Part shown: positions 1 through 8,018 of the stretch, piece by piece
Numbering within the stretch: position 1 is the stretch's first letter
Layout of the letters: each line of letters begins with the position of its first letter
Assembly: GCF_033100395.1 (NCBI RefSeq)
Contig: NZ_JAWLVJ010000012.1
Span: 62,001-126,000, forward strand
From: Terasakiella sp033100395
Lineage (GTDB): Bacteria; Pseudomonadota; Alphaproteobacteria; Rhodospirillales; Terasakiellaceae
DNA length: 64,000 nucleotides
Direction: 5' to 3'
Translations under genes and position numbers: made by a program
The notes under the pieces: generated by a model
Databases searched by the model: none
What the model was told of the DNA's origin: nothing
Seen by the model: only the letters and a program-made list of their open reading frames with translations

Positions 1-104
1 GGCACGCAAATCGGCTGGCTGTCCTTATATTTTTCTTTAAGGTCCAGTGCGCACGAAATTCCAGCTTTCGTGATGCCCAGTTTAGATTCAACGTTATCAA
101 CCAT
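1..104 (-). CDS. N-terminal fragment of an unidentified protein, cut by the window edge
   Basis: An ATG at 104-102 on the minus strand opens 34 codons that run off the left edge without a stop. The peptide starts MVDNVESKLGITKAG and continues with charged, soluble-looking sequence (KEKYKDSQPICV). A GGGGAAA purine stretch lies about 6 nt upstream of the ATG, and the frame is closed by a stop at 135-137, so this is the first possible ATG. It would be transcribed divergently from the fructokinase gene. The family is not recognised, and the fragment is too short to be certain it is coding. Confidence 0.4.
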   Translation of the reverse strand, partial: MVDNVESKLGITKAGISCALDLKEKYKDSQPICV

Positions 105-223
105 GAACGGTTTCCCCGAATTCGGTCCGAATATTTAACAATTTCTCGAACCACCAATTTACCCATAAACCCCATGATCTGCAAAGGAGTTTCGCATTTT
201 CCACAGTAGGCAAATTATGCCCA

Positions 224-250
224 TTGACAGATCGGAACTTGTGATACAAT
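224..250 (+). promoter_or_regulatory. Probable sigma-70 promoter of mak
   Basis: TTGACA at 224-229 is a perfect -35 hexamer and TACAAT at 245-250 a 5/6 match to the -10. The 15-bp spacer is shorter than the usual 17, so strength is uncertain. It lies 43 bp ahead of the fructokinase start. Confidence 0.45.
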
Positions 251-292
251 GCACTCAATAGATTAACACTTCGTAACTTATTGGAATTTCTT

Positions 293-1180
293 ATGCGAAT
301 CGGAATTGACCTCGGCGGCACGAAGATTGAAATCCTCTGTCTTGGCGATGATGGCCAGGAACTTCTAAGAAAAAGAATTCCCGCCCCAAAAGGCGATTAT
401 CAACAAACAGTTGATGCGATTCGCACACTGGTTTTGGAAGCCGAAGCCGAACTGAGGCAAAAAGGAAGCGTCGGCATCGGTATCCCCGGCAGCATTTCCC
501 AGCACACAAATCTGGTTAAAAATGCCAATTCCGTCTGGCTGATCGGCCATCCTTTTCAGCAAGATTTATCCTATGCACTAGATCGTGAAGTCCGCATGAC
601 TAACGATGCCAACTGCTTTGCCCTGTCCGAAGCAACCGACGGGGCAGGCAAGGATGGAAAATCCGTTTTCGGCGTTATTCTCGGCACCGGGGTCGGTGGC
701 GGCCTAGTGGTGGACAAAAAAATCCTAAACGGTCTGAACGGGGTTGCCGGTGAATGGGGACATAATTCAATGCCCTGGCCCGAAGATGGTGAACGCCCGG
801 GTCAGCCCTGTTATTGCGGCCATTCCGGTTGTATCGAAACCTTCCTGAGCGGGCCAAGCCTTGCGCGTACTTTTGAAAATATCTGCGGCACCAAAATCGA
901 AGCCAAAGATATCCCCACCTTCCCCCACGATATCACCGACCCGGTCTTTGCCATTTATGAACATCGACTGGCCCGTGCGCTTGCCAGCGTGATCAACCTG
1001 TTTGACCCCGAGATCATCGTTCTGGGCGGCGGTGTTTCGAACATTGATCGCTGGTATCAGACGGTTCCCACCCTGTGGCACAAATGGGTGTTTGGCGATG
1101 AATGCGACACAAAACTGGTTAAAGCCCAACATGGAGATTCAAGTGGCGTGCGCGGAGCCGCCTGGCTTTGGGAAAGTTGA
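293..1180 (+). CDS. mak: Fructokinase, ROK family (Mak-like)
   Basis: ROK-family sugar kinase of 295 residues, cytoplasmic, phosphorylating a hexose (most likely fructose) with ATP. The phosphate loop DLGGTK is at residues 6-11, a second glycine loop GTGVGGG at 131-137, and the catalytic Asp is D105 in NDANC. The ROK zinc site is complete: H157 plus C173, C175 and C180 in CYCGHSGC. The C-terminus HGDSSGVRGAAWLW matches E. coli Mak as I remember it, which favours fructokinase over NagK. The ATG at 293 is preferred over an in-frame TTG at 281 because the protein then begins directly with MRIGIDLGGTK. It is monocistronic, with no transport genes beside it. Confidence 0.85.
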   Translation: MRIGIDLGGTKIEILCLGDDGQELLRKRIPAPKGDYQQTVDAIRTLVLEAEAELRQKGSVGIGIPGSISQHTNLVKNANSVWLIGHPFQQDLSYALDREVRMTNDANCFALSEATDGAGKDGKSVFGVILGTGVGGGLVVDKKILNGLNGVAGEWGHNSMPWPEDGERPGQPCYCGHSGCIETFLSGPSLARTFENICGTKIEAKDIPTFPHDITDPVFAIYEHRLARALASVINLFDPEIIVLGGGVSNIDRWYQTVPTLWHKWVFGDECDTKLVKAQHGDSSGVRGAAWLWES

Positions 1181-1273
1181 GTAAAAACACCTAAAAGATA
1201 TAAAGGCTCAACAAAAGTAACCATTTCGAGTAAAATGCCCTTAAAAATTGTTAATAGTTAACGGGGTAATGGC

Positions 1274-2656
1274 ATGGTATTCTTTAAAAAAATACAGCAT
1301 TTGTTCATCATCTGGGCAGCAGTTACTTTCATTTCTGCCTGTGCACCACACCAACAATTCAGAACAGAAATAGAAAAAATCTGTGCTTATACAAAAGACG
1401 AAAACAACTGCATCACTTCTGCACGACAGTCACATTTTCCAGTTGAAGACAACATCAAAGACGGACAATATTTTCTCAATTTCGTTGAATTAGACGACCA
1501 AGGCCACCTATGGGACAAAGAACAACTAGAAAAAGTCATCGCTCATGCAAATAACATTGCCGCTAACGAAGACATTGTCATTGTCACCTATGTTCATGGC
1601 TGGAAGCATAGCGCACAAAGTAAGAAAGACAAACCGGACACAAACATTGCTTATTTTCGTCAAACGCTGCGTGAACTAAGTCAGGTTGAATTTGCCACAC
1701 GAGGCAAAGATGCCCGCACCATTTTCGGCGTTTACATCGGATGGCGTGGTGGCTCAGTTACACTTCCGGGCCTAAAAGAACTGACCATCTGGGACCGTAA
1801 ATCAACAGCAAAAGAGGTCGGGCATGGTGCCTTAACCCAGGTCCTTTCGAAACTCAATCATGTAAAACGCGTCAGACAAGCTATACACGGGCCAACGGTA
1901 GACAGTCGTTTTGTCACAATCGGTCACAGTCTTGGCGGCGTCGCCCTGTATTCGTCGGTATCCCAATTGCTGCAAAACAAATTTGTCGAAACGACCGACG
2001 CTAGTGTATCAGATTACGTTCAAGGATTTGGCGACCTGATTGTATTAATTAATCCTGCTTTTGAAGCCAACCAATACAGCGCCCTCAAAAACCTTGCCGG
2101 CACACGACCAACATATCTTGAAGGGCAACGTCCTGTTCTGGCAATCTTAACCTCAGAAGCGGACTGGGCCACAAAATTTATTTTCCCCCTGGGTATGACA
2201 TTCTCTACAGCCTTTGAAAACCATCGCACAACTAAAGACGGATACAATCAACACGCAGGGGATATTACCACCGTCGGGCATTTTGAAGGTTACATCACCC
2301 ATAGATTAAAACCGCTATCAGACACCCCCATTGATCCTGAAGTTGCGACCTGCGACCGGGCGTTTGGTGATAGCGTAAAATTTATGAACAACAATCTGAA
2401 TGCTATTAAGGACAACATTTCTTCCTTGGCAACTGCGTGGGACAAAAAGACCGATAAACTTCAGACTCTGCCCTTCACCGAAACAAAACTTGAACCAACT
2501 GAAAATGCTGTTCTGAGACACCCATACCTCAACATCATGGTTGAAGAAGAGCTTATGAAAGGACACAACGAGATTTGCGATCCACGTGTAGCAAACTTCC
2601 TGAAAGAACTGATCGTTTTATCGACACCCAAACCGAAACAGAAGAGAAAACCATAA
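1274..2656 (+). CDS. Lipoprotein with alpha/beta-hydrolase fold, function unknown
   Basis: 460 residues. A signal peptide ends in a lipobox (ISAC, lipidated C23), so the protein is probably membrane-anchored. Two features point to an alpha/beta hydrolase: VTYVHGW at residues 104-110, the usual HG oxyanion-region strand, and GHSLGG at 217-222, the nucleophile elbow with S219. The remaining triad residues cannot be assigned by eye. The substrate is unknown; esterase or lipase activity is a family-level guess. Codon use is more AT-rich than in neighbouring dinB (many AAA, ACA, ATT codons), which could mean recent acquisition. It stands alone between mak and dinB, about 90 bp and 60 bp from them. 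Confidence 0.6.
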   Translation: MVFFKKIQHLFIIWAAVTFISACAPHQQFRTEIEKICAYTKDENNCITSARQSHFPVEDNIKDGQYFLNFVELDDQGHLWDKEQLEKVIAHANNIAANEDIVIVTYVHGWKHSAQSKKDKPDTNIAYFRQTLRELSQVEFATRGKDARTIFGVYIGWRGGSVTLPGLKELTIWDRKSTAKEVGHGALTQVLSKLNHVKRVRQAIHGPTVDSRFVTIGHSLGGVALYSSVSQLLQNKFVETTDASVSDYVQGFGDLIVLINPAFEANQYSALKNLAGTRPTYLEGQRPVLAILTSEADWATKFIFPLGMTFSTAFENHRTTKDGYNQHAGDITTVGHFEGYITHRLKPLSDTPIDPEVATCDRAFGDSVKFMNNNLNAIKDNISSLATAWDKKTDKLQTLPFTETKLEPTENAVLRHPYLNIMVEEELMKGHNEICDPRVANFLKELIVLSTPKPKQKRKP

Positions 2657-2715
2657 AAGATTAACACACTAAATATTCTCTTTTTGTTCTCGCGCGCCTG
2701 CGCTAATATGCAGGC

Positions 2716-3993
2716 ATGACTGAGACCCTGCCCACCCTGTGCCGCGATTGCGCCCATAGTTTTGATGACAGGCCGGAAACCGAAAGGTGCCCGGTCTGTG
2801 GGTCCGTGCGTCTTTTGTCTCACCCGGAACTCAACGACCTGCACATTGCCCATATCGATTGTGACAGTTTTTTCGCCACAGTGGAAAAGCGCGATAACCC
2901 AAAATTAAAAGATAAGCCCGTCGCCGTTGGCGGACGTCATCGTGGTGTGGTAGCAGCAGCCTGTTATATCGCGCGTATCTATGGGGTGCGATCTGCTATG
3001 CCGATGATGCGGGCATTAAAGCTGTGTCCCGACCTGGTAGTGGTTCCCCCGTCAAAAGGAAAATATGGCGAGGTCGGTCGGGAAGTTCGCAACCTGATGA
3101 TCGAAGCCACCCCGATGGTAGAACCGCTTTCCATCGACGAAGCCTTTTTGGATTTAAGCGGGACAGAAGCGTTGCATGGCGGAAGCCCCGCACGCACGTT
3201 GGTGCGGCTGATCAACCGGATTGAAAAAGAGATCGGCATCACCGCATCGGTGGGGCTTAGCTATAATAAATCGCTCGCCAAACTCGCATCAGACCTGGAT
3301 AAACCACGTGGATTTGCCATCTTGGGCCGGGCAGAAGCCAGGGATTATCTGGCCGATAAACCAGTTAAAATGATCTTTGGTGTGGGCGCTGCCATGGAAA
3401 AGAAATTGGCATCCGACGGGATCGCCACCATCGGGCAACTTCGTCGCTTTGAAAAAATCGATCTGATGCGTGAATATGGGGCGATTGGGGCCAGGCTTTA
3501 TCATTTCTGCCGCGCCGAAGATGAACGCAAAGTCAGCCCGGAATCAGAAACTAAAAGTGTGTCCAACGAAACCACCCTTGATGAAAACCTTCATAGCTTT
3601 AAGGACCTGAAAGACATCCTTTATCCCTTGTGTGAGAAAATCTCTCAGCGGATGAAAAAGTCCAATCTGGCCGGGCGTACGGTGACCCTGAAAGTCAAAA
3701 CAACAGGCTTTCGCAACATCAGCCGATCGCGACAACTGCCGCGTCCTACCCAATCAGCCCAAGAACTTTACGACTGTTCCTGTGAATTGCTAGAACCTTT
3801 GTGTGACGGACGCAGTTATCGTTTGATCGGCACAGGATTTTCCATGCTGGAAGAAGCCGACAAAGTCGCCCCCGCCCCACCGGACCTATTTGAACTGGCC
3901 GAACAACAAAAGGATGAGCGATCCGAAAAAGCCATCGAAGAAATCCGCAAAAAATATGGTGGCGAAGCAATCTATAAAGGTCGTTTGCTATGA
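2716..3993 (+). CDS. dinB: DNA polymerase IV with N-terminal zinc ribbon
   Basis: Y-family translesion polymerase, 425 residues. The first about 40 residues carry a zinc ribbon, C9-x2-C12 and C25-x2-C28, which E. coli Pol IV (351 residues) lacks. The catalytic metal ligands are present: D48 in HIDCDSFF and D141-E142 in SIDEAFLDL. The helix-hairpin-helix region (GVGAAMEKKL) and little-finger domain follow, and PPDLFEL near the C-terminus could be a beta-clamp contact. It bypasses lesions in an error-prone way. The 3' end overlaps the convergent receptor gene by 6 bp. A half-matching LexA-type site lies upstream (see rejected items). Confidence 0.9.
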   Translation: MTETLPTLCRDCAHSFDDRPETERCPVCGSVRLLSHPELNDLHIAHIDCDSFFATVEKRDNPKLKDKPVAVGGRHRGVVAAACYIARIYGVRSAMPMMRALKLCPDLVVVPPSKGKYGEVGREVRNLMIEATPMVEPLSIDEAFLDLSGTEALHGGSPARTLVRLINRIEKEIGITASVGLSYNKSLAKLASDLDKPRGFAILGRAEARDYLADKPVKMIFGVGAAMEKKLASDGIATIGQLRRFEKIDLMREYGAIGARLYHFCRAEDERKVSPESETKSVSNETTLDENLHSFKDLKDILYPLCEKISQRMKKSNLAGRTVTLKVKTTGFRNISRSRQLPRPTQSAQELYDCSCELLEPLCDGRSYRLIGTGFSMLEEADKVAPAPPDLFELAEQQKDERSEKAIEEIRKKYGGEAIYKGRLL

Positions 3994-5076
3994 TGCCGTG
4001 TTCAGATTGCCCAAATGACGCTTCAGCAGTTCTTTCCAAAGCGGGCTTTCGATAAACTGCAGGATCACAGTATTCACCTGCGCGGGAAGGTCGCTCCATT
4101 CAGGGAAGGCCAACGCATAATATTCCGTTTCCAGATGAACCGGGATAACTGATAGTTTCTGTTCGGCATGTTTGCGCACGTAATAGCGCAGTTCAACTTC
4201 GTCAGCCACAACCGCATCCACCCTTTTTTCAGCCAGTGCCGTCATCGCGACGCCCAGTGTTTCATATTGATTGTGTTTAAGATGATGTTCATCCAGATAT
4301 TCTGAGGCACGGGAATCACTTAATGAGGCCACCTTGATATGCGGTAAATCTTCTGCCCCGCGCACGGTGGCCGTCATCTCACTGACCGTCAAAGATGATG
4401 TGATCAAAGCAATGTAACTGGCAGAAACCGTCACGCCAATCACCAGCACCAACATGCCAACGATCCGACCGATAAAGCTTTTGTTTTTAAAAACATCCGG
4501 TTCCTGCGCCGTGATCAGCAACATGGCCCAGAGCGCGCCATTGAAGAAATTGAACTTACGATGTCTGTCATCGTAAACCTCATCATTTTGATGACGTTCC
4601 ACCACCCAGAAAATCCCGGCGGTCAAAAAGACGATCAACAACATAACCGCCATGACTTTTAAGACTGTTGGCGACGTCAGCGTATCCAGCACCTGCAATA
4701 CCGTGGACCCTGCATCCGCCCGACTGGCAATTGCCAGATCAGAGTGAAAATAAGTGCGCGAATATTCAAAAAATTCTTCAAAATCATGATCCGCCGGGAT
4801 ATCGGCGAGGCCGACATCCACATCGCCCTTTTTGACTGCCTCCAGAAGACCATAATGATCATAGACGACATAGTGGTAATCAAAGCCTAATTCGCGCGCG
4901 ACTTCTTCCCAGACTTCAATGGCGAGCCCCGTCCAGTCTCCGTCCGGGCCTTTCATGACGAAAGGCTCAATTTCCCACAAGCCTACTTTCAGCCCTTTAT
5001 CTTCATCAGCTGCGACAACCGGGCTTGTCCATAAAAAAAGGCCGAGGAAAAAGCTAAGGAGAATGCGTCTAATCAT
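3988..5076 (-). CDS. Ionotropic glutamate receptor-like ligand-gated channel
   Basis: 362 residues in ionotropic-receptor order. A signal peptide occupies about 1-22. Binding lobe S1 (24-125) is followed by TM1 (136-160), a re-entrant pore segment (176-195), TM2 (202-228) and binding lobe S2 (240-355). The lobes are of SBP_bac_3 type. The pore is the remarkable part: W183, Q191, G203-R-I-V-G207, S219-Y220 and L229-T-V sit at the same relative positions as in animal AMPA receptors (from memory). The TVGYG potassium filter of cyanobacterial GluR0 is absent. The Arg that binds an amino-acid carboxylate in many SBP_bac_3 proteins is not evident in DIPADHDF, so the ligand may not be an alpha-amino acid. 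It is likely an inner-membrane receptor or channel. It lies 12 bp downstream of eipB, so the two are probably cotranscribed. Confidence 0.75.
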   Translation of the reverse strand: MIRRILLSFFLGLFLWTSPVVAADEDKGLKVGLWEIEPFVMKGPDGDWTGLAIEVWEEVARELGFDYHYVVYDHYGLLEAVKKGDVDVGLADIPADHDFEEFFEYSRTYFHSDLAIASRADAGSTVLQVLDTLTSPTVLKVMAVMLLIVFLTAGIFWVVERHQNDEVYDDRHRKFNFFNGALWAMLLITAQEPDVFKNKSFIGRIVGMLVLVIGVTVSASYIALITSSLTVSEMTATVRGAEDLPHIKVASLSDSRASEYLDEHHLKHNQYETLGVAMTALAEKRVDAVVADEVELRYYVRKHAEQKLSVIPVHLETEYYALAFPEWSDLPAQVNTVILQFIESPLWKELLKRHLGNLNTAS

Positions 5077-5088
5077 TGAAGTAACTGC

Positions 5089-5910
5089 CTAATTACATTG
5101 AGGTTCGTCGGAGTATGCAAATTCCACCAACTGACCTTCAAGTACAAAATCACCAAAATCCTGAATTAATCGTGTAGCGACCCCGTCACGGCGATAGCGC
5201 GCGGTAATTTCCATATCTGCAATGCTTTCCTGTGCCTTTGGGTCAAAGAAAGCAAGCTGCATATCCCAGGATTTGACGTTGGGCAGCACCTGATCTTCCA
5301 CCTTTACCAAAGGCTTGCCTTTGTAAGGCGTCATCACCGCATTCAGGTCGAAATCCAGTTCTTCCCCACTGCCGTCAAAATAAGGGCTATTAAAAAAGGT
5401 TTCGCCTTTTTCCGCCATCTCCAGACTTTCACGCATATGGCGGGTGGGAAAATAAGTATTTGCGGGCATATCTGCGCGTTTTCCACTTGGCCGGCTATAG
5501 GTTACGGTCGTTTTATCCGCCTCGTGCCTCGCTTCCCCGCTGAATTTGGAAATCACTTCGTCATTGCGCTTCATTTGTGTCCGAAAGCGCAAGTGTGACC
5601 CATCCATAGCTTCCCAGCTGGTGTAATTCCACACCATATTCGCCTGCTGCCCATTTTCATATTCCATCTGCATGGCATTGTAATGTTCAACCGTCCAGCC
5701 ATCACAAGTGCGGCGAAACTTGTAACGCAACAATCCTGTGGCACTTTCCAGCGGAGACCAGTCGCGATCATACTGTACCACCTGTTTCATCAGATAAGTG
5801 GCATCGTGAGATCGAAGCGGGCTGTCTGCGGCCTGAACATCAATTGCGACAATCAACCCAAGGCCGATCAATATTTTCTTTAGCACTCTCATAAAGACAC
5901 TATGGCCCAC
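5089..5910 (-). CDS. eipB: Periplasmic EipB family protein (DUF1849)
   Basis: 273 residues with a GTG start at 5910, chosen because AAAAGG lies 5 nt ahead; an ATG at 5892 would be the alternative. The signal peptide ends near VQA-AD (residue 28). The family is recognisable from the Tyr/Arg-rich beta-spiral body (QYDRDWSPLESATG, RRTCDGWTVEHYN). It has only two cysteines, C69 and C272 next to the C-terminus, which fits the single conserved disulfide reported for Brucella EipB. EipB proteins support cell-envelope integrity in the periplasm. It lies directly upstream of the receptor-channel gene on the same strand. Confidence 0.8.
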   Translation of the reverse strand: MGHSVFMRVLKKILIGLGLIVAIDVQAADSPLRSHDATYLMKQVVQYDRDWSPLESATGLLRYKFRRTCDGWTVEHYNAMQMEYENGQQANMVWNYTSWEAMDGSHLRFRTQMKRNDEVISKFSGEARHEADKTTVTYSRPSGKRADMPANTYFPTRHMRESLEMAEKGETFFNSPYFDGSGEELDFDLNAVMTPYKGKPLVKVEDQVLPNVKSWDMQLAFFDPKAQESIADMEITARYRRDGVATRLIQDFGDFVLEGQLVEFAYSDEPQCN

Positions 5911-5921
5911 TAGAACCTTTT

Positions 5922-5956
5922 TGCCTAGCCCGGCATTTTTTACCTAGGCATTTTTT
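5922..5956. other. Hairpin plus repeated A-tracts upstream of eipB
   Basis: TGCCTAG (5922-5928) pairs with CTAGGCA (5944-5950), and six T follow on the plus strand. No plus-strand gene ends here, so a terminator role has no obvious client. Read on the minus strand, the hairpin sits directly before the eipB ribosome binding site, and AAAAAATGCC occurs twice as a direct repeat. A role in the eipB leader is possible. Confidence 0.4.
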
Positions 5957-6012
5957 GCCACCTCCACCTCCTAACCAACTGCGAATCCTAACAAAATCAT
6001 AACCACAGATAC

Positions 6013-6027
6013 TGGCACAGGCCTTGC
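6013..6027 (+). promoter_or_regulatory. Canonical sigma-54 promoter for the diguanylate cyclase gene
   Basis: TGGCAC (6013-6018), a 5-bp spacer, then TTGC (6024-6027) matches the sigma-54 -24/-12 consensus with exact spacing. Transcription would start near 6039, about 100 nt ahead of the ATG at 6143. No enhancer-binding-protein site was identified. Confidence 0.7.
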
Positions 6028-6142
6028 GGTGTAACCATGGAATAACTGGCACCAATGATCAGTTAACAATGATCGCTTTGATGAAGAAAAGAATTGGCCA
6101 TAGAGGAATGTTTGGAATTTAAACGAAAGCGGAGAACCGCCC

Positions 6143-6847
6143 ATGTTTGATAATACGAAGCAAACCGACGCCCAAGTTAGTGAACTTGTCGGAGGAATCT
6201 GCAAGCTTGCTGGATGTCTTGAAGGACGCGCAAGTGCAACGGACAGGGAAATTGCCCTGCACGATACGCTCAAGCTCGCCTACAAGATTGAAGAAATGCT
6301 CAATCTCCAGAATGAACGCATCGCCTATCTAGATCGACTAGCCATGACCGACAGTCTCACAGGGATTCTGAACAGACGGGGCTTTCAGGCAGAACTGCAA
6401 CGCGTTCTGGCCTCAGCACGACGTTTTCAGGAAACAGGTGTTCTTGCCTACATCGATCTGGATGATTTTAAACCCGTCAATGACACCTTTGGTCACACAT
6501 GCGGAGACGAAGTTCTCTGCCATGTTTCACGCGTTCTTGAACGCATGACACGCGGCATGGACTATGTGGCTCGCCTTGGCGGTGATGAATTTGCGGTCCT
6601 CCTGGTGCGCAGTGGCTGGGATGATGGACAGGTGCGGGTTGAAAAAATAGCACAGGAACTGAACACAACCACCATGCGGTGGCAGGATCATCTCATTTCG
6701 CTGAAAGCCAGTGTTGGTCTGCAATTCTATGACAAAGACAGCATGACCCACAATTTGCTGACGGCTGCTGATGAATCGATGTATGCCATCAAGAAATTTA
6801 AAAACGATAAAAAGCAGGAAGAATGTACATTAAGCGCAGCCGAGTAG
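6143..6847 (+). CDS. Diguanylate cyclase (GGDEF), soluble
   Basis: 234 residues without a membrane segment. Residues 1-65 are helical and may dimerise or sense; the GGDEF domain spans about 66-225. The metal-binding stretch DLDDFKPVND is at 105-114 and the active site GGDEF at 146-150 is intact, so synthesis of cyclic di-GMP from two GTP is expected. RGMD at 137-140 is an inhibitory I-site (RxxD five residues before GGDEF), implying product feedback. It is preceded by a canonical sigma-54 promoter, so expression should depend on an enhancer-binding activator. The next gene follows after 39 bp and may be cotranscribed. Confidence 0.85.
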   Translation: MFDNTKQTDAQVSELVGGICKLAGCLEGRASATDREIALHDTLKLAYKIEEMLNLQNERIAYLDRLAMTDSLTGILNRRGFQAELQRVLASARRFQETGVLAYIDLDDFKPVNDTFGHTCGDEVLCHVSRVLERMTRGMDYVARLGGDEFAVLLVRSGWDDGQVRVEKIAQELNTTTMRWQDHLISLKASVGLQFYDKDSMTHNLLTAADESMYAIKKFKNDKKQEECTLSAAE

Positions 6848-6886
6848 GCTCATTCAACAGTCATAAAGATTTCGGAGGTTTGTATC

Positions 6887-7438
6887 ATGCATATTGATTC
6901 AAACCTTTCGCACGTCTTGTTGCATGAACAGGAAAACCTGTCGCGTCAGTCTGCTTATACCCAAACCCGGGCCTTGGTCACCCCACCCCCAAGCGATCAG
7001 GACCTTGAACGAATTGAAGAAACCAAACGATCCGCCCCACAGGATATCGTTGAATTCAACGGTATCGAGATTGATCTTGATGATCTGAACAATCACGATG
7101 AGATTGACGACGAAGATATCCTTGATGTCCGCACCACCACACCCCGTGAAATGGCGGACCTGAGCCTTGATCTCTATATCGATGGATCGTTGTCTTATGA
7201 CGAATATTCCATGCTGGCCTTTCAGCCCGAGCTACACCCCGGATATGAAGGCACAATAGGGGCGCTGACAGGGGACCGCCCCGATCCTGACCGCCCGCGT
7301 GATTATATTGCTGAATGGGAAGACCGCTTTGATTTTGAGCGACGCTATCCATCGGGCAATGAAAAAACACTGAAACAAATTGATCGTATCCTCAGTGTCT
7401 TACACAGCCTTGAACGACCAATGGATTTTGTTGCCTAA
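6887..7438 (+). CDS. Acidic hypothetical protein
   Basis: 183 residues, not recognised. The start is supported by CGGAGG about 9 nt ahead of the ATG. The central part is very acidic (EIDLDDLNN, DEIDDEDILD at about 60-80). A C-terminal part has conserved-looking aromatic and Arg residues (DYIAEWEDRFDFERRYP). There is no signal peptide or membrane helix, so it is probably cytoplasmic. It may share the sigma-54 transcript of the upstream diguanylate cyclase; that link is inference from spacing. Confidence 0.6.
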   Translation: MHIDSNLSHVLLHEQENLSRQSAYTQTRALVTPPPSDQDLERIEETKRSAPQDIVEFNGIEIDLDDLNNHDEIDDEDILDVRTTTPREMADLSLDLYIDGSLSYDEYSMLAFQPELHPGYEGTIGALTGDRPDPDRPRDYIAEWEDRFDFERRYPSGNEKTLKQIDRILSVLHSLERPMDFVA

Positions 7439-7517
7439 AATTCGGCCTTTCCCACAATCAAAATTATGTTAATCTGTGCGCCATTTTTGAATTTTAACTC
7501 AATAAGGCAGCCGACAC

Positions 7518-8006
7518 ATGGTCGATATTAAAGATCCTGAAAACACCCTCTTTCTTGACCTCAAAGACGGGCGCGTCACCATCGAACTTCGCCCCGACCT
7601 CGCCCCAAAACATTGCGAGCGTTTGAAAATGCTGGCACGCGAAGGGTTCTATGACGGTGTGGTTTTCCACCGTGTCATCGACGGCTTTATGGCGCAAGGT
7701 GGCGATCCAACCGGGACAGGCATGGGCGGCAGTGACCACCCGGACCTGCCTGCAGAATTTTCTGATGAACCACATATCGAAGGTTCCTGTTCCATGGCGC
7801 GTTCCATGGATCCGAACAGCGCAAACAGCCAATTCTTCCTCTGTCTGGATGCCGCGCCCCACCTGGATAACCAGTACACTTTCTGGGGTCAGATCATCGA
7901 CGGGATGGAACATGTTCATGCCATCAAAAAAGGCAGCCCGTTTGACAACGGTTCCGTAGAAGACCCGGATAGCATCATCAAAATGCAAGTTGCCGCAGAC
8001 GCTTAA
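7518..8006 (+). CDS. Cytoplasmic cyclophilin-type peptidyl-prolyl isomerase
   Basis: 162 residues, no signal peptide, so cytoplasmic. Cyclophilin active-site features are present: FHRVIDGFMAQGGD with catalytic R52, MARSMDPNSANSQFF around 93-107, and FWGQIIDGM near 122-130. It catalyses cis-trans isomerisation of X-Pro bonds. It is first in a run of three cyclophilin genes separated by 12 and 18 bp and ended by a shared terminator at 9136-9166, so all three are likely one operon. Confidence 0.9.
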   Translation: MVDIKDPENTLFLDLKDGRVTIELRPDLAPKHCERLKMLAREGFYDGVVFHRVIDGFMAQGGDPTGTGMGGSDHPDLPAEFSDEPHIEGSCSMARSMDPNSANSQFFLCLDAAPHLDNQYTFWGQIIDGMEHVHAIKKGSPFDNGSVEDPDSIIKMQVAADA

Positions 8007-8018
8007 GGACCAAAGCCT

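Noticed and set aside
97..321. 74-codon minus-strand frame across the mak start
   Set aside because: It lies mostly antisense to mak, and the protein looks like low-information antisense translation; the fragment from 104 leftward in another frame is more plausible.
2681..2710. LexA-type site ahead of dinB
   Set aside because: GTTC at 2686-2689 is followed 7 bp later by CCTG, not GTTC, so only one half matches the alphaproteobacterial GTTC-N7-GTTC consensus.
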